Below, piece by piece: positions 12,316 to 24,376 of a stretch of 64,000 nucleotides of DNA. Below the pieces are notes generated by a model that saw only the letters and a list, made by a program, of their open reading frames with translations, ran no database searches and was not told the origin of the DNA. The stretch is taken from positions 246,965,536 through 247,029,535 of the forward strand of contig NC_092877.1 in NCBI RefSeq assembly GCF_028372415.1. The letters run 5' to 3'. Each line of letters opens with the position of its first letter. The stretch's first letter is position 1. This DNA is from Notamacropus eugenii (Eukaryota > Chordata > Mammalia > Diprotodontia > Macropodidae). Both the position numbers and the translations under genes were made by a program.

Positions 12316-12575
12316 ATAAGCATTTATATATAGCACCTACTATGTGACAGGCACCGTGCTAAGAGATCTTACAAATATTATCTCATTTGATTCTTATAAC
12401 AACCTAATAAGATACAATCTATTATTATCCCCAATTTATATCTGAGAAAACTGAGGAAACAGAGGTTAAGTAAATTTTCATGAGTCACATAGCTAGTAAC
12501 TGTCTGAAGCAGTATTTGCACTCATTTCTTGCTAACTCCAATACCAATGTTCTATAAACTGAATCACCAAATGCC
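12316..12575 (-). mobile_element. MIR, nearly complete, minus strand
   Basis: Plus-strand blocks: 'acctactatgtgacaggcac', 'cttacaaatattatctcatt', 'tatctgagaaaactgaggaa', 'gagtcacatagctagtaact' and 'gttctataaactgaatcacc'. The order is that of a reversed MIR. Confidence 0.9.
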
Positions 12576-12689
12576 CTTAAAGGGTAGTAGTTCACTATAT
12601 TTTCCCCTTATCTTGGTGTATTTAATGTGAAATTCATAAGCATTTAATTTTTCTCCAAAAGTACCACTGAAAGTATTTTAAGGTCTAAG

Positions 12690-12835
12690 ATCAAGTTCCA
12701 CTTCTATGATAATGGGTAACTTTCTTAACCTCTCAGAATTTAAGTCTTTTATTTCTAAAAGAGGGTAATAGTATTCACACTATCAGTGTTGCAGGAATTT
12801 TCAGAAGAAAATGACTTATAAACCTTAAGTAGTAG
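12690..12835 (+). mobile_element. Degenerate MIR/CORE-SINE fragment
   Basis: 'gggtaactttcttaacctct', 'tctaaaagagggtaatagta' and 'gtgttgcaggaattttcag' follow the order of a plus-strand MIR core and tail. Confidence 0.55.
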
Positions 12836-12929
12836 AGAAGTTTAATTTTTTATGATGGTATTTATTTTATGGATATAAAGGAAAAACAAATGTACTGACT
12901 GAATAAATCCTAATCTTTTCATATTCTAT

Positions 12930-13125
12930 GAGAGCCCTTTGTGTTTATTTTCCTCCATTACTACTTATCTTGTATGTGGGCTATGTTCCCTTATTTGTCC
13001 ACGTGTTGTGCTCCTCCATTAAATTGTTATCTTCTTGAATGTTCATGTTGTGTTATTTGCATTCTTGTTTAACCTACCTGACATGTAGTAGAACAATTCT
13101 TATTGAATTGTATTGAAAGACCTAA
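12930..13125 (+). mobile_element. L2 3' end
   Basis: 'attaaattgttatcttcttg', 'cctacctgacatgtagtaga' and the terminal 'attgaattgtattgaaag' match the L2 3' end. Confidence 0.65.
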
Positions 13126-13559
13126 GAATTCAAAACAATCTTAATCATAAAGGATCAGTTTTTAGACATGATTTAGTCAATTTTGTATCCTCAAGATAAA
13201 TGTAAAATCAAAGCATATACATACTTTAAATTAAAAAAAGACAATCTAGATTATAAGAAGAATAATACTGTTTTGTTTTCATATCACCCACATTTCCAAA
13301 CACAGACTTATTTAAGTTCTTTCCAGAGAGCTTTTGTTTGTAACAAAGAATAATTGAGAAGGAAATCAGCAAAGTTAACCAAAAATATTTTTAAACGATT
13401 TTAAATGTATTGTACCATACCCCTAGTTTTGCATCTCTGCAAAGGTAAGTTAACTCTGGAAAGGTATTTTAACTTATACATTCTTTAAAGTTAATCTTGC
13501 TGATAATAATTTTGCAAGATGCAATTTTAGGTTTTGGTAGTGGTGATGGTTTCCATTTA

Positions 13560-13805
13560 CTTTGTTATAGTCATTGTGTCTGTTGTTTTTCTTGGTTCAA
13601 ATTCTACTTCATTTTGCATCAGTTCATAAAGTTTTTTCATGCTTCTCTGTAGTTGTGTTTATTATTTCTTTTTTCACAATGGCCTTTAATTACCAATAAT
13701 TACCCAACATGCTTATCCATTTCCCAGTTAATGGACATTGACTTTACTTCCACTTCTTTGCTACTATAAATTGTTCTCCCTGAAAACATTCTTAAATTTA
13801 TAGAT
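13560..13805 (-). mobile_element. Old L1 3' region fragment
   Basis: 'tatccatttcccagttaatg', 'gacattgactttacttccac' and 'ttgctactataaattgttct' have the order of the common reversed L1 3' segment (target-like 'catccatttcccagttgatgg'). Confidence 0.5.
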
Positions 13806-16800
13806 GAAGCATATTATTTCCATACATATATCTGTCTACGTCTCATGTATTAAAAGTCAATCCATTATGCCAACTCCAGTAAAAGTAGCTGTTTATAAAG
13901 ACAAAAATTCAGTTGAACAATAGAATCAGCAAAGCTCAGTTATGCACAAATGTAGAGATATATTTCTATTCCAGGTCAATTCCTATGTATATAAGTGAAG
14001 TATACATTTATTAAAGTTTATTAAAGATAGTTGGATTCTGAAGTAATACATTATTACAGGAATCTAAATGAATTATTCATAACCAAAAAGTTCATTCTCA
14101 AAGTTTCAGAAGACTTTTAAAAGTTTAATACTAAAATTTCAATATTACTTACTTTATATTTAGATTTCTTCAGCAAGTTTTCTCTTAACAAAAATGCCAA
14201 CGATATTCACTGAAATGTGTCACTAAGAATATTTCAACTTATGGTTACCATTAGTACACCAGTGCTGACTCTGATATTTCAACAACTGCCTTTTGATATC
14301 AGTTCCTTGCCTGATTAATAACTAAGACAAATAATCTTACAATTTAAGTCACAGTTCATAATTTATCAGCCAACCTATTTGCTGCTACGTTTTCTCAGCA
14401 AATATATCTATGTGTTTTTAAAAAACACATTTGCTCTCTATGAAAAATAATATTCCTATTCAGTATGAAATACAAAATGAAGGGAAAAGTTTACTTTTGT
14501 ATTTATGTTTTCTTAATGTTAAAACAAATTTGCATTTCCAGAGTACATGTATATTGGTTACCAGGGTATACATTTTGGCAGAGGGAAGTCAGCCTGGTAT
14601 AAAAATCTGTTGGTATGTGTTTGTTTTTTATGCATGCATGCATGTTTGTATATATTCAGGTAGGTAGGTACTATGTGTATGTTTGTATACCAATAGATAT
14701 GTGTATATAAGTAACCCAAATAGATTATATTACATTTGAAATTATGATTTGACTCAACAGTAATGCCTAATGTCAGACTGTCTGAATTCAAAATAATCAA
14801 GTTTGTCAATTGTTCATTTTGTTTTTCATTTTGTTTTTTTCCAGGATAAGGTCAACCTTTTGGAAAAATCTTGAAAAGTGACCCAGTTTTTACCTCTTCA
14901 TACATATTTTTGGAAGCAGATACCCATAGCATTATTGTGTGTTTATGTGTATATGAATGAATGAGCAGGTAACATATTTGTCATTCTTTAAGTACTGAGA
15001 ATCACAACTCTTTCTTCCAATGCAAATCTTAACATGTCTGTCTTAGTGTGTAAATGCTAGAGAACTGCCTAAGACAGATGCGGGTTAAGTAAGTTAGAAA
15101 GTTACACATCTAGAAATTGTTACAGGTAGAATTTGAACCCAGAACTTAATAGGAAGACTATTATACCTACTACATTAAATCACTTGAATCTAACAAATAT
15201 TTTATCTTATACATAAGAGGTGCATAAAATAAGGTAATTTTTTAAAGGCAAAAATAGTTATCAGTTTCTAATCTAATTTCCAGATTTGTGGCAATTCACT
15301 TTATTTTATCTCCCATATTCTACTCTGCAATTTAAGGCAGCAGAAACATTTTTTTTTTAATTAAAGGTTGTGCAAGATTTGTGGAAAGCCAAAATGAATC
15401 AGAGGATATTTTAAGTAATTTACAATGTTGCATCAGAGAAGAAAAGTTTTGAGTCTGAACTAAGTTTCTGTCAGAGAAGTTTCTTTATCATCATCTTGCT
15501 AGTATGAACAAATTGGCAAGTTTGAGTGCCTGGTGAATGCAAATCATAAAAGAGGAGCTAAGATGTCACCAGTATTCTGGAGTAGGCCATTTCATGATTG
15601 CCCTTAAACCTTCATCTTCAAATCAACTAAAATATTCAGGAAAATGTTAGGTTAAATTGTGATAAACCTTTTTAAGGGTTCAGGGGGAAAATGAACTTAC
15701 TTAGTGATCCATTCATCTGAGAGTTTAAAAATGATTATATACAATTTAAGAATTCCTCAAAGATGTAATGACTTTTTCTAATATTTTAGTAAGACATTTT
15801 CTTTGATAATGTTATGTAAAATATCTGTCTATTGAATGATGTGTTTTGCTAAATTATGATAAAGCCATTCATTCCTCTCGTGTTAAAAGATAGGGTTCTT
15901 TCAATACAATTGTATAAATCATTATCATCATACTAAGCTTTCATACTGATTGGGCATTCATTATATGAGAGGCACATTAATATTTATAGAGTGTTGTGAA
16001 TGTAGATCCCTTTGAACTGAACTGAACTTAACTGGGCTGAAATTTCAACATTTAAATATTAAGTGAGGAAAAGCAGTGATAATTGGAGGATTTTGACATT
16101 AAAAAAAAATGACATGAAAATAATCACCATCATTTTATTACCAACAGAACTCAATGGTAAGTCTATTAAAATAAAATTATTTCAAACAAACTTTTCCCAA
16201 TAGTATCTGAAAATATGGTTTTCAAATCAAAAAGACAATTTTTTTAAAAAAAAAGTTTGTCATATTTTTGTGAAATTCACTGTTCAAAGGAATACCACAT
16301 GATTGAGATCACATCCATTGAAGTATCTTAGCAATAAAATCCAGTTTTTTTTATAGGGACAAGTAAAGGACTTACCAACAAATGAAAGATCAGTGTTTTC
16401 TAATCTCTTAATGTGCTTAAATTGAAAGGTTTCATATACTTGTCCCTTCAAGATTTCTATTTCAGAAGTATTAGAGTAAGTTTCAGTGTGACCTACTCAA
16501 GATTTTCATAGCACTGCAGAGCACATATATTTCCCATTGCTTTATTCCTAGGTTTAACTGTTTGAATTTTTTTCTTTCAAAAATAACTTTAGTTATCACT
16601 TAATATTTTAATACATTCTTGAAGGAAGTATAATTGGAGGAAAATGAAATTGAAAATCTATGTATAAACAGCAATTTACCTTACAGAGAATAAATAGCCT
16701 TCTCTCAGTGTAGATCCCCACACTCTGCTTTAAAATAGTCTGACACCTTTTCTCAGCTTCACTCCAGGAAAAGGTACACTGACACAGAACTGGGGCCTTT

Positions 16801-16900
16801 TGTGCATAGCTTGCCTTACACAAAAGTGAGAAATGAGTACAGCTTCATCTACAAGTTTACTGCCTTCCATTCAATGTTAAATATTTACCTTTCTGTCCAC
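13806..16900. other. AT-rich intergenic region, no gene seen
   Basis: It holds a TG/TA-rich stretch at 14630-14710 and one SINE fragment at 15075-15185. None of the short open frames here looks coding. Confidence 0.5.
15075..15185 (-). mobile_element. Degenerate CORE-SINE fragment
   Basis: 'gcgggttaagtaagttagaa', 'agttacacatctagaaattg' and 'agaatttgaacccagaactt' match a reversed CORE-SINE head. Confidence 0.55.
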
Positions 16901-16908
16901 CCTCAAAT

Positions 16909-16911
<3 letters not shown>

Positions 16912-16988
<77 letters not shown>
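16912..16988. repeat. (CA)n microsatellite
   Basis: 38 uninterrupted CA units. Confidence 0.99.
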
Positions 16989-16991
<3 letters not shown>

Positions 16992-18334
16992 TCCAGGAAT
17001 CCAGATTTCGAATGAAAGTACTTTTGTATATATCCTGATTCTACCCCTTACTGCCTGTGTGGCGTTGGGCATATCACTTCCTGAACATGAGTAAAAAGGA
17101 GGACATTAAAGTATCCTAAAAGGTTTTTACTTTCTCCAAATATATGAAATATCTGTAATATGATGGTCTATGAACTCATTACTTTTATGCTAACTAAATT
17201 CTTACATCTCAGATCCCTACCTATCACCACTCAGTATATTTTCAAAACTTTAATACTACAATACTATAATGCTATAAAACCTTTATTCAGTCTACATTAT
17301 GGATAGCTTCAAGAATAGATCATGGAAAAAAGCATTGATCTCTCACCCTGATATATGCAAAAACCAATCTGTTTCTAGGTTTCAAAAAAGGCATACTTTA
17401 AAAGAACGTCTCTCAGCAACAAGTATTCAAAAAATAGCCCTATGACTTCTATTTGTTTAAATTGAAACCATCTCAAAGTATACCTTTTTCTTCCTGCAAA
17501 AGGCTTCATAATAAGTCGTGAAAGGTATGATGCTGCTTCATTTACAATTTCATCAATCAATTAATCACACTTATTTATACACATTTCTTGTTTTATTTTT
17601 TGGAATGTCTTCCATTGTCTCAAACCATCCTATATGCAAAAAAAAAAAAAAAGGATGTGCATTTTGTAACCTCTAAATTAGGTGGGGTTTATATTCTGTA
17701 AACAGAAATAAGCTCAATGAGCAAGAATATTTTCACCTGTGCATGGCTGTGCTTGATGCTATACAAAGGTAACAATCTCCATCTTTGACTTCTAAGAATT
17801 TATATACTAAAACATACATATTTACATAACATGCCTATGGAGTAAAGCATAGTAACACACCATTAATAGACTTGGTTTACACGCCAACTATGTGAGAGAA
17901 CTTTTCATTTTCCATCCAACTTGTGAAATATTGTGTAGACATGAATTCAAGACTAGATCAGTTTGACAAGGGAATCAACACTACTCTGTTTTTTACTGCA
18001 GTTGGTACACGGAGATTGCTGAAACTGAGTAAGTTTAGGCATGATGACTGTTCTATTTACTTTGAAGAAAATGTGCAAGAAATGGTATGCCATGTAATCT
18101 TTACAACTGAATCATGGAACACTGAAATAAACTAAAAGCCCAATGCTTTTTATACAGACTGAGATTGAAGACTGATAACTTTTCTCATAATTGATTTCTG
18201 ACATGTCAATTATGTGATCAGTAGTGAAATATGGTTTTTCAGAATAAGGTGATTTTTTTTAAAGTTATCATTATATTGAATGAATGCTTAAAATTCTCCA
18301 TTACAGAAAGCTGTCAAGATATTGACAGCGTATT

Positions 18335-18515
18335 GGTATTGGCGTCAGGGGATGTTGGGTTGAATTCTACATAGATCTGTTACTTAATACCTATATAATC
18401 TTGGGCAAGTAGCTTATCATCTAAAGGCTTCCACATCTTCATTTTTAAAATGAGAGGATTCAACCATGTGATCTTTATGGTCATTCTCTGCTCTGTCTGT
18501 GATACTGTTATTTTT
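18335..18515 (+). mobile_element. MIR-like SINE fragment
   Basis: 'gttgggttgaattctacata', 'ataatcttgggcaagtagct', 'cttcatttttaaaatgagag' and 'atggtcattctctgctctgt' follow the plus-strand MIR order. Confidence 0.6.
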
Positions 18516-20815
18516 ATAGGGCTTTAATTTATGCCAAAATTATTTAGATTTTCTTAATGAGCTGTGCCAGCATTCATTTCCTTTGTCAAATGCTTTTCTT
18601 TCCAAACCCTCCCACCAAAAAAGGCTGGTTCTCATATTCTTTCCCCTCTTTTTTCAAATGGTGTAGTTACAAAAGAATTCTAAGCATGGAAATGATATTT
18701 TTTAGTTTGTAGCCAACATTGACATTCTGCAAAACTATGGAAAAAATAATTTTAGAGAAGTGTCAATGCATTTATGTCAAAGGTAAGAAGTCAAGACACT
18801 TCTGTTGATTTTGACAGTGAAGAAGTGATTGTTTATATATTCTCAAGAGGCCTTTAATTCTCCTTGGAATTCTGAGGGGGTAAATTCCTCTTCCTGCTGT
18901 CCTTCTTCCATTTCTCTAGGTTATAGTACTATTCTCTTTATTTAAATTTTTCACTCATGCATCAAATCAAAATATGATGGAATAACAAGGATTAGTTAAC
19001 AAGGGGAATGGGGAATTATGGTAGTTCTTTTTTTCTTTCTTCTCCTCACACCTATTTGCTAGAAATAGTAAAAGGGGCAATTTAATCACCAGTTTAGCAT
19101 TTGCTTTGACCACTTTTTAGTGTAATATATTATATCAATAGTGATTCCTGTTCCATTTCTCCTCTACATTAAAATCATCATCAGTCATTTGTGAATGCTA
19201 TGGCATACTGATAAGGTGATAAGCAAAAAAAAAATAAATCACTGAGAGAAAATAAAATGAAAATGATACAGCAAATTCTACATAATGGCATAATTAGTTT
19301 CACCATGATGGAAATAACATAAAAAATTCAAACATTTTCTTCATTTGTCATCCTGTTGCAAAGTGAGAATTCTATATGCTGTATAAAATGAAAGTAATGC
19401 CCACTTTAAAACAAATTTTACCTAAAGAAAATGGCATTTAATGTGTTCAAGCACTTATTTTAAAAGATTGTGTTTTAGTGTAGGAACTGAATTTCTATAC
19501 ATAGATTATTTCAGTGCAGTCCAAGAATGTAACTTGATCATTTTGGATATGCAAAAATTTTTGTTCTTTATGCCAAGGTAAAAAGCAATAACTTTTATTC
19601 TTTTGCAGTCCTTTTGGGAAATAAGGGATGTTCACAGTTGTGAGTTTTATTAGTGAAGCTTTTCTAACTTTTTAACAGTTTAAGAAACTGATAAGCTGAT
19701 TTTTTTTTTAAAGGAAAATACATGTTAGAGAAAGTTTTAGTAAGAAAGTTTAAAAAACATGGAACACAAAACTGGACTGCATTTAAAGAGACTATGTCAG
19801 ATTCATACACTATCTACTCGGCTTATCATTTCCTGTCATTATTTTAATATATATATATATATGTACATATATATATATCACTTTGAGTTAGACAAAATAG
19901 CACAAAGGTTAACTATTTACTTATAATAATTTGTCATAATATTTTAAAGATATAAATCCTCAATAGTAAGCACATATTACATATTAAGTAAGATTGACAT
20001 CATTATAAATGATTCTTAGATTTACATTAAAGCAATAACATCACTTTTTCAATTAGTTATCCTTTTAAGATACCAGAAGTGGATTCCAATTTCCATTATT
20101 ATTATACTTTGGCTTTAGGAAAAGGAATGATGAGGCATAGAGCATATTTTCTATAACACAGGTTTTAAGCTTTAAAAAAGTGAGTTAATTAAATATGAAT
20201 ATTTCAGAGAAGAAGTAAGATTTTTCATGTCTTCTAGTGTCACCCTCACTATTAATTGATAAACTATCAGGATCTTAACTATATCCCTGCAAAAATGGAG
20301 GAAATCAGATACTTGGCTTGTAAGGTCCCTTTTAGGTCTAGATCTATGATCCAGTAATCTTATGAATACAATTATTTAATTATACATAATTCCCAAAAAG
20401 GATGTTTTTAGCAATATGTCAGAACTCAAAGACCTGGATTAATGATAGGTGCATTACTCCACAAATATTAGGCTGTTTTTGGAAAGCAACCAAATTAAAA
20501 TATAACTCTTTTTACCCTGGATTAAGAAGATTAGCTTTTTGCTAGTTACCTCAGTTAACATATGTCAACAATGAGATATTTTTCCTAAAAAATCAAATTG
20601 CTGACAACTGTATAATCGTATTTTTGCCATTGAACCTATGGTAATCAGCTTTAAGGTTCATAAAGATGATCTGCCAATGCTCAGCAGTGTTTGTTAAATT
20701 TCAACCTAACAGGCAATTTTGAGAGATGAAAGCTTAAATTTTATTCCTTAAAACAAAAAAAAAAAACACTAGGTTAAATCATAGAGAAAAATGTTTGTTA
20801 TTATTGTTGCTCCAG

Positions 20816-20853
<38 letters not shown>

Positions 20854-20863
20854 GACACACACA
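20816..20863. repeat. (CA)n microsatellite
   Basis: About 17 CA units, then an AAGA break and a further CACACACAC. Confidence 0.97.
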
Positions 20864-21000
20864 CCACATTAGAAAATAGTGACAGATTTGAAAATTTAAA
20901 ATATAGTAAAATGTCCTTGCTGTCTGTTTCATTAGCAAAATCATTCATTAAAATGTTTATTGAATGTATGCAGTTCTTTCTATACATTCACTCAACCTAT

Positions 21001-21554
21001 ACTTAGTATGCAAGTAGTACAAAAGAGAGTGGGAAGGGAGGGAAGGAGGTGAGAGCATTTTCAGAAAGAGGAGGAGTTGAGCAGACCCAAGGTGGAGCTG
21101 TCTCTTGTATTAAATGACATTGGCAGATTAAAGCTCTCTGATGGGGAAGGGCTTAAAGGCTGAGTCAAAAGCCAAGAAGTCTCTTTATTTACGCCTACCT
21201 CCCAGCCCTTGGCAATCTGACTAATAACAAACTGAGCTAACAAGAAAGACTAGAAAGAGAGGAAAGAGAACCTAGCTGCAGCTTAGATCTAAAGCCTAAG
21301 AAAGCAAGAGTGATCAATTCAAGCTCTGTTTAACATCTTGTTTATTTACTGCTTTCGGAAGCTTGCAAATGGTTAACTATATGCAGAAAAAGTCAGCATA
21401 GCTGTGAAGTATGCTGTGAATTTTAATTGAGGAAAAAGGGCAAGTGCTTCAGGATGGTCTAGCATGCAATCTGCCTGAAGATTTCCAGTAAAATGATCTA
21501 CATTTTCTCTCTTGACCTGGAGTTATAAATTTCCAATGCTGCAGCTATGCCTGG
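21001..21554 (+). promoter_or_regulatory. Putative SLITRK6 promoter region with TATA-like box
   Basis: The sequence just left of the inferred first exon is less AT-rich and has few repeats. TATAAAT at 21524-21530 would place transcription start near 21555. It does not look like a CpG island. The boundaries and the start site are inferred from the splice donor at 21719 and the TATA-like match. An earlier start nearer 21050-21250 is possible. Confidence 0.4.
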
Positions 21555-21718
21555 ACTTGCAGAAAAGTGACATGTAAGAAGAAATCAGATGGTGGTGGGT
21601 TTTGTTTATCTGTTTGATGTGTTTTACATTTTTAACAAAGAACCTGAATTATTCCAAACTGCTTTTCCAAGTGTGCATTTTATTGCTGACAGTGTCAGGA
21701 GGAGTGTCTGCTGTACAG
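21555..21718 (+). other. SLITRK6: Putative SLITRK6 exon 1 (5' UTR)
   Basis: The right end is set by a strong splice donor, ACAG|GTAAGAG, with GT at 21719-21720. SLITRK6 in mammals has a noncoding first exon followed by one large coding exon, and this layout fits. The left end is a guess from the TATA-like box. Within it an ATG-TAA minimal frame occurs at 21572-21577, and an ATG at 21589 opens a frame that would run across the splice into exon 2. Confidence 0.5.
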
Positions 21719-24352
21719 GTAAGAGTAATGTTTTAAGTAGCTTCCAACTAGTTATGCATCATTCTCAATTTCCTTAATTAAACGATTTGCTGCATTAGTG
21801 CTATTTGTGTGTAACTTTGCTTTAAATGATGTCGAATTTTCCAGTCTCAGTCCCTGCCTTTCCTAATACAGTACCAGATGCCTGTGTTCTGAGAGGAGAC
21901 ATTTAGTAAAAAAGCTGGCTGTGCAGAATAGTTGGGATAGTGGTAGATTATAGGGTACAGTTGATGTTGTGAGCTGAATGCATGCTTTTTACTGGTAAAT
22001 ATTTCTAAATATCCTTGATTTCAATATGAGCAATAATTAACATGCTTGTTTGTTGTTTATACTCCTGCTTGGAAACATTCTTTTTCTTTTTTTCTTTTTT
22101 AACAACGGATATAAGCAGAAAGGTATTTAAGATGAGATTCAGTATTAGGATTTTTATCAGTTACAATCTATGTACTGTATAGTTCCTCACATTTGACTGT
22201 TTCTGAAAACATGAAAAAAGAAATGCATGAGTTTACCAAATCTTTCTGTCTCTCTCTCTCTCTCTTTAAACTAAAATTTTGCAGAAGATAATTTCTATAA
22301 GATGTAAAGCAAAATGTGGAATGAACATCTGGAAATTATCTCCTGTTTTCCTAAAGTACTTAGTCTCACGGAATGGTTCATTATATTTCCTGCTGTTGCA
22401 TATAAAATGGTGTGTGGGTATGTGGGGAGGGGGGTTGTTCATTGTTTGTTATTTTGAGTGAATCACAACTTGTAGACTGAACTGCATGTTACTTGGTACA
22501 AAAACTGAAAGTAATTGAATATTTTCCTTATGGTCCTGGTCACCAACATTTCAGAGTTCAAAACAACTCTTAATAATATGTTGGATTGCCTATAAATAGA
22601 GAAAGAAAAAAAATGGTTTTTTTCTCCTTTATGAGCTATAGATAAGAATTTCTAGTACTTTTAGAAATAGATAATTTGTACTACCATCAAATTTCAACCA
22701 TTAAGTTTTTGTATTCTAAGTCTGTGTTTTTTGGGTGGAAGTTATTTCCTGTGATTTTTTATTACATAGTTCTACTTCTCATACGAATATGTCATTGTTT
22801 AAATAGAAAAAAATAAGTAAAACAACACAGTAAATTAGTGATTATAATAACATCCACTCTGTGTATCTGTGTGTACGTGTGTTATATTTTCCATTTAGCT
22901 TACAGGTAGTATTGTGAGCAACATTTCAGGAAATGGAATAACGTGATGTCAAAACAGTGCTTAACACTGCCAAATGATTACAGCTTATAGTGATTCATAT
23001 ATAGATTATATATATGAATATATATATATATTCCCTCTGTAGATATATGCCATCTATCTATATGCCATCTACAGATATAAGAAAAAATTCTGCTTAAACA
23101 CTTGAATCTTCTTTAATGAAATAGCATGTGGTGTTGTTATCCTGAGTTAATTTTCATAGTTAGCTCACCACATCACTCGTATTATATTCTCAAATGTTCC
23201 TATTAGAATAGAGTTAGTTTCACAGTTCATTGCAAAAAGTCTTTAAGCTCTTAATAAGGAAGCACATTAACTAGTTAACTATGTGATAACATTCAGTACC
23301 CTCTAGCCTGTTTCAAAACTATGCTTGGGGAGGTCAACTGGCATTTGCTAGTAGGTTATTTGAGAAGTACCTTATGTTTTATGTGCCTTTAGTACAATAA
23401 TGTACAGCATGGGTTATACTTTTAAGTTTTGCATTTCTTCTTGAAGGTTTGGTAATAATAGATTGTAAATAAATCCATGGTTTCATTATAAAGCATCAAG
23501 AAACTGCCTCCTCTATTTGAAATTTGATCATCTTAATTTAAAGTATACCTTATGTAAAACCTCAATGTGAGCTCTGTAGCACATGTGCCCGGTAATGATA
23601 TGCTCTCTCAAAGTACCTTGCACCATGAAAAACTAAATGTAAAGTAGCTTATCAGTCATCTGTCTATGATTTGGCCAGTCAGTGATAGCATTTCTGTAAG
23701 TTTTGGCTTTACTGATTTCTTGTCTTAGTGACTTAGAAATGCTTTCCCCCAAGTCTCTGCAGACCTAAACAGAAGTCTGGAGTACTCTTGACACTGTATT
23801 CAGTCGTTCTATTGGAACAATAAATTTTAATGACTAGATCAAAAATTCAGGATTAGGAATTAAAGAATTCTACTTGCAAACTTCACTTTCCTGTATGTTT
23901 TCTGCATTTCTTTCTGGACTGGCTGAGACCTAAATTTTTTGTGTTTATAATTCATCATGCTTCACATAGAAAGAAATCAGTATAACCTCAAAACATATAT
24001 AACTCAAACATAGAAAGTACATGAATCTTTTTATTCAGTTACATATTTTAGTATATTTCAGACCTGTATTTCATGTTGGCTTTAAGAGCACGATGAGGAT
24101 TTTATGCAAAATATGATATCAGTTTCTTTGAATGTATTATTTACATAAATTTTATAATATGGATGAATGAATAGGTCAGATCTTAACCACTGGTTTCCTA
24201 ACAAAAAATATGTTCTTTAGCAAATCCTTCAGCTGCCCTTAGAAAGAATATTTTAGCATTCAACTCTGCAAATGACAGTTGAAAATGTATAATAGAAAAT
24301 GTCCTTCACTACCCAAACTGAATCTCCATTCTATTCAATTTTTATTTTGCAG
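21719..24352 (+). other. SLITRK6: Putative SLITRK6 intron 1
   Basis: GT at 21719 and AG at 24351-24352. The acceptor is preceded by a T-rich tract ending TTTTATTTTGCAG. The intron is about 2.6 kb, AT-rich, and shows a short TC run (22250-22265) and TA tracts near 23005-23030. No gene or full-length mobile element was recognised in it. Confidence 0.6.
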
Positions 24353-24376
24353 AATCAGAACTCATTGGACAACAAC

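Larger units (their letters stand above)
16989..21000. other. Intergenic region upstream of SLITRK6, no gene seen
   Basis: It contains a MIR fragment (18335-18515), a possible SINE 3' piece at 20310-20362 ('aaggtcccttttaggtctag'), a TA tract at 19848-19878 and a CA repeat at 20816. Distal enhancers may lie here, but none can be read from sequence alone. Confidence 0.5.

Noticed and set aside
16912..16988. CRISPR-like or satellite array
   Set aside because: Simple dinucleotide repeat without spacers; the host is a mammal.
17923..18135. 70-codon frame as a small gene
   Set aside because: No recognisable domain, no splice or promoter context; length is as expected by chance in 64 kb.
21589..21777. 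62-codon frame over the exon 1 / intron 1 border as a protein gene
   Set aside because: It crosses the splice donor and shows no domain. It is discussed only as a possible uORF.
24299..24376. N-terminal extension of the SLITRK6 open frame (26 extra codons)
   Set aside because: Most of it lies left of a good splice acceptor (AG at 24351-24352), and ATG 24377 starts a proper signal peptide and gives the family length of 841.
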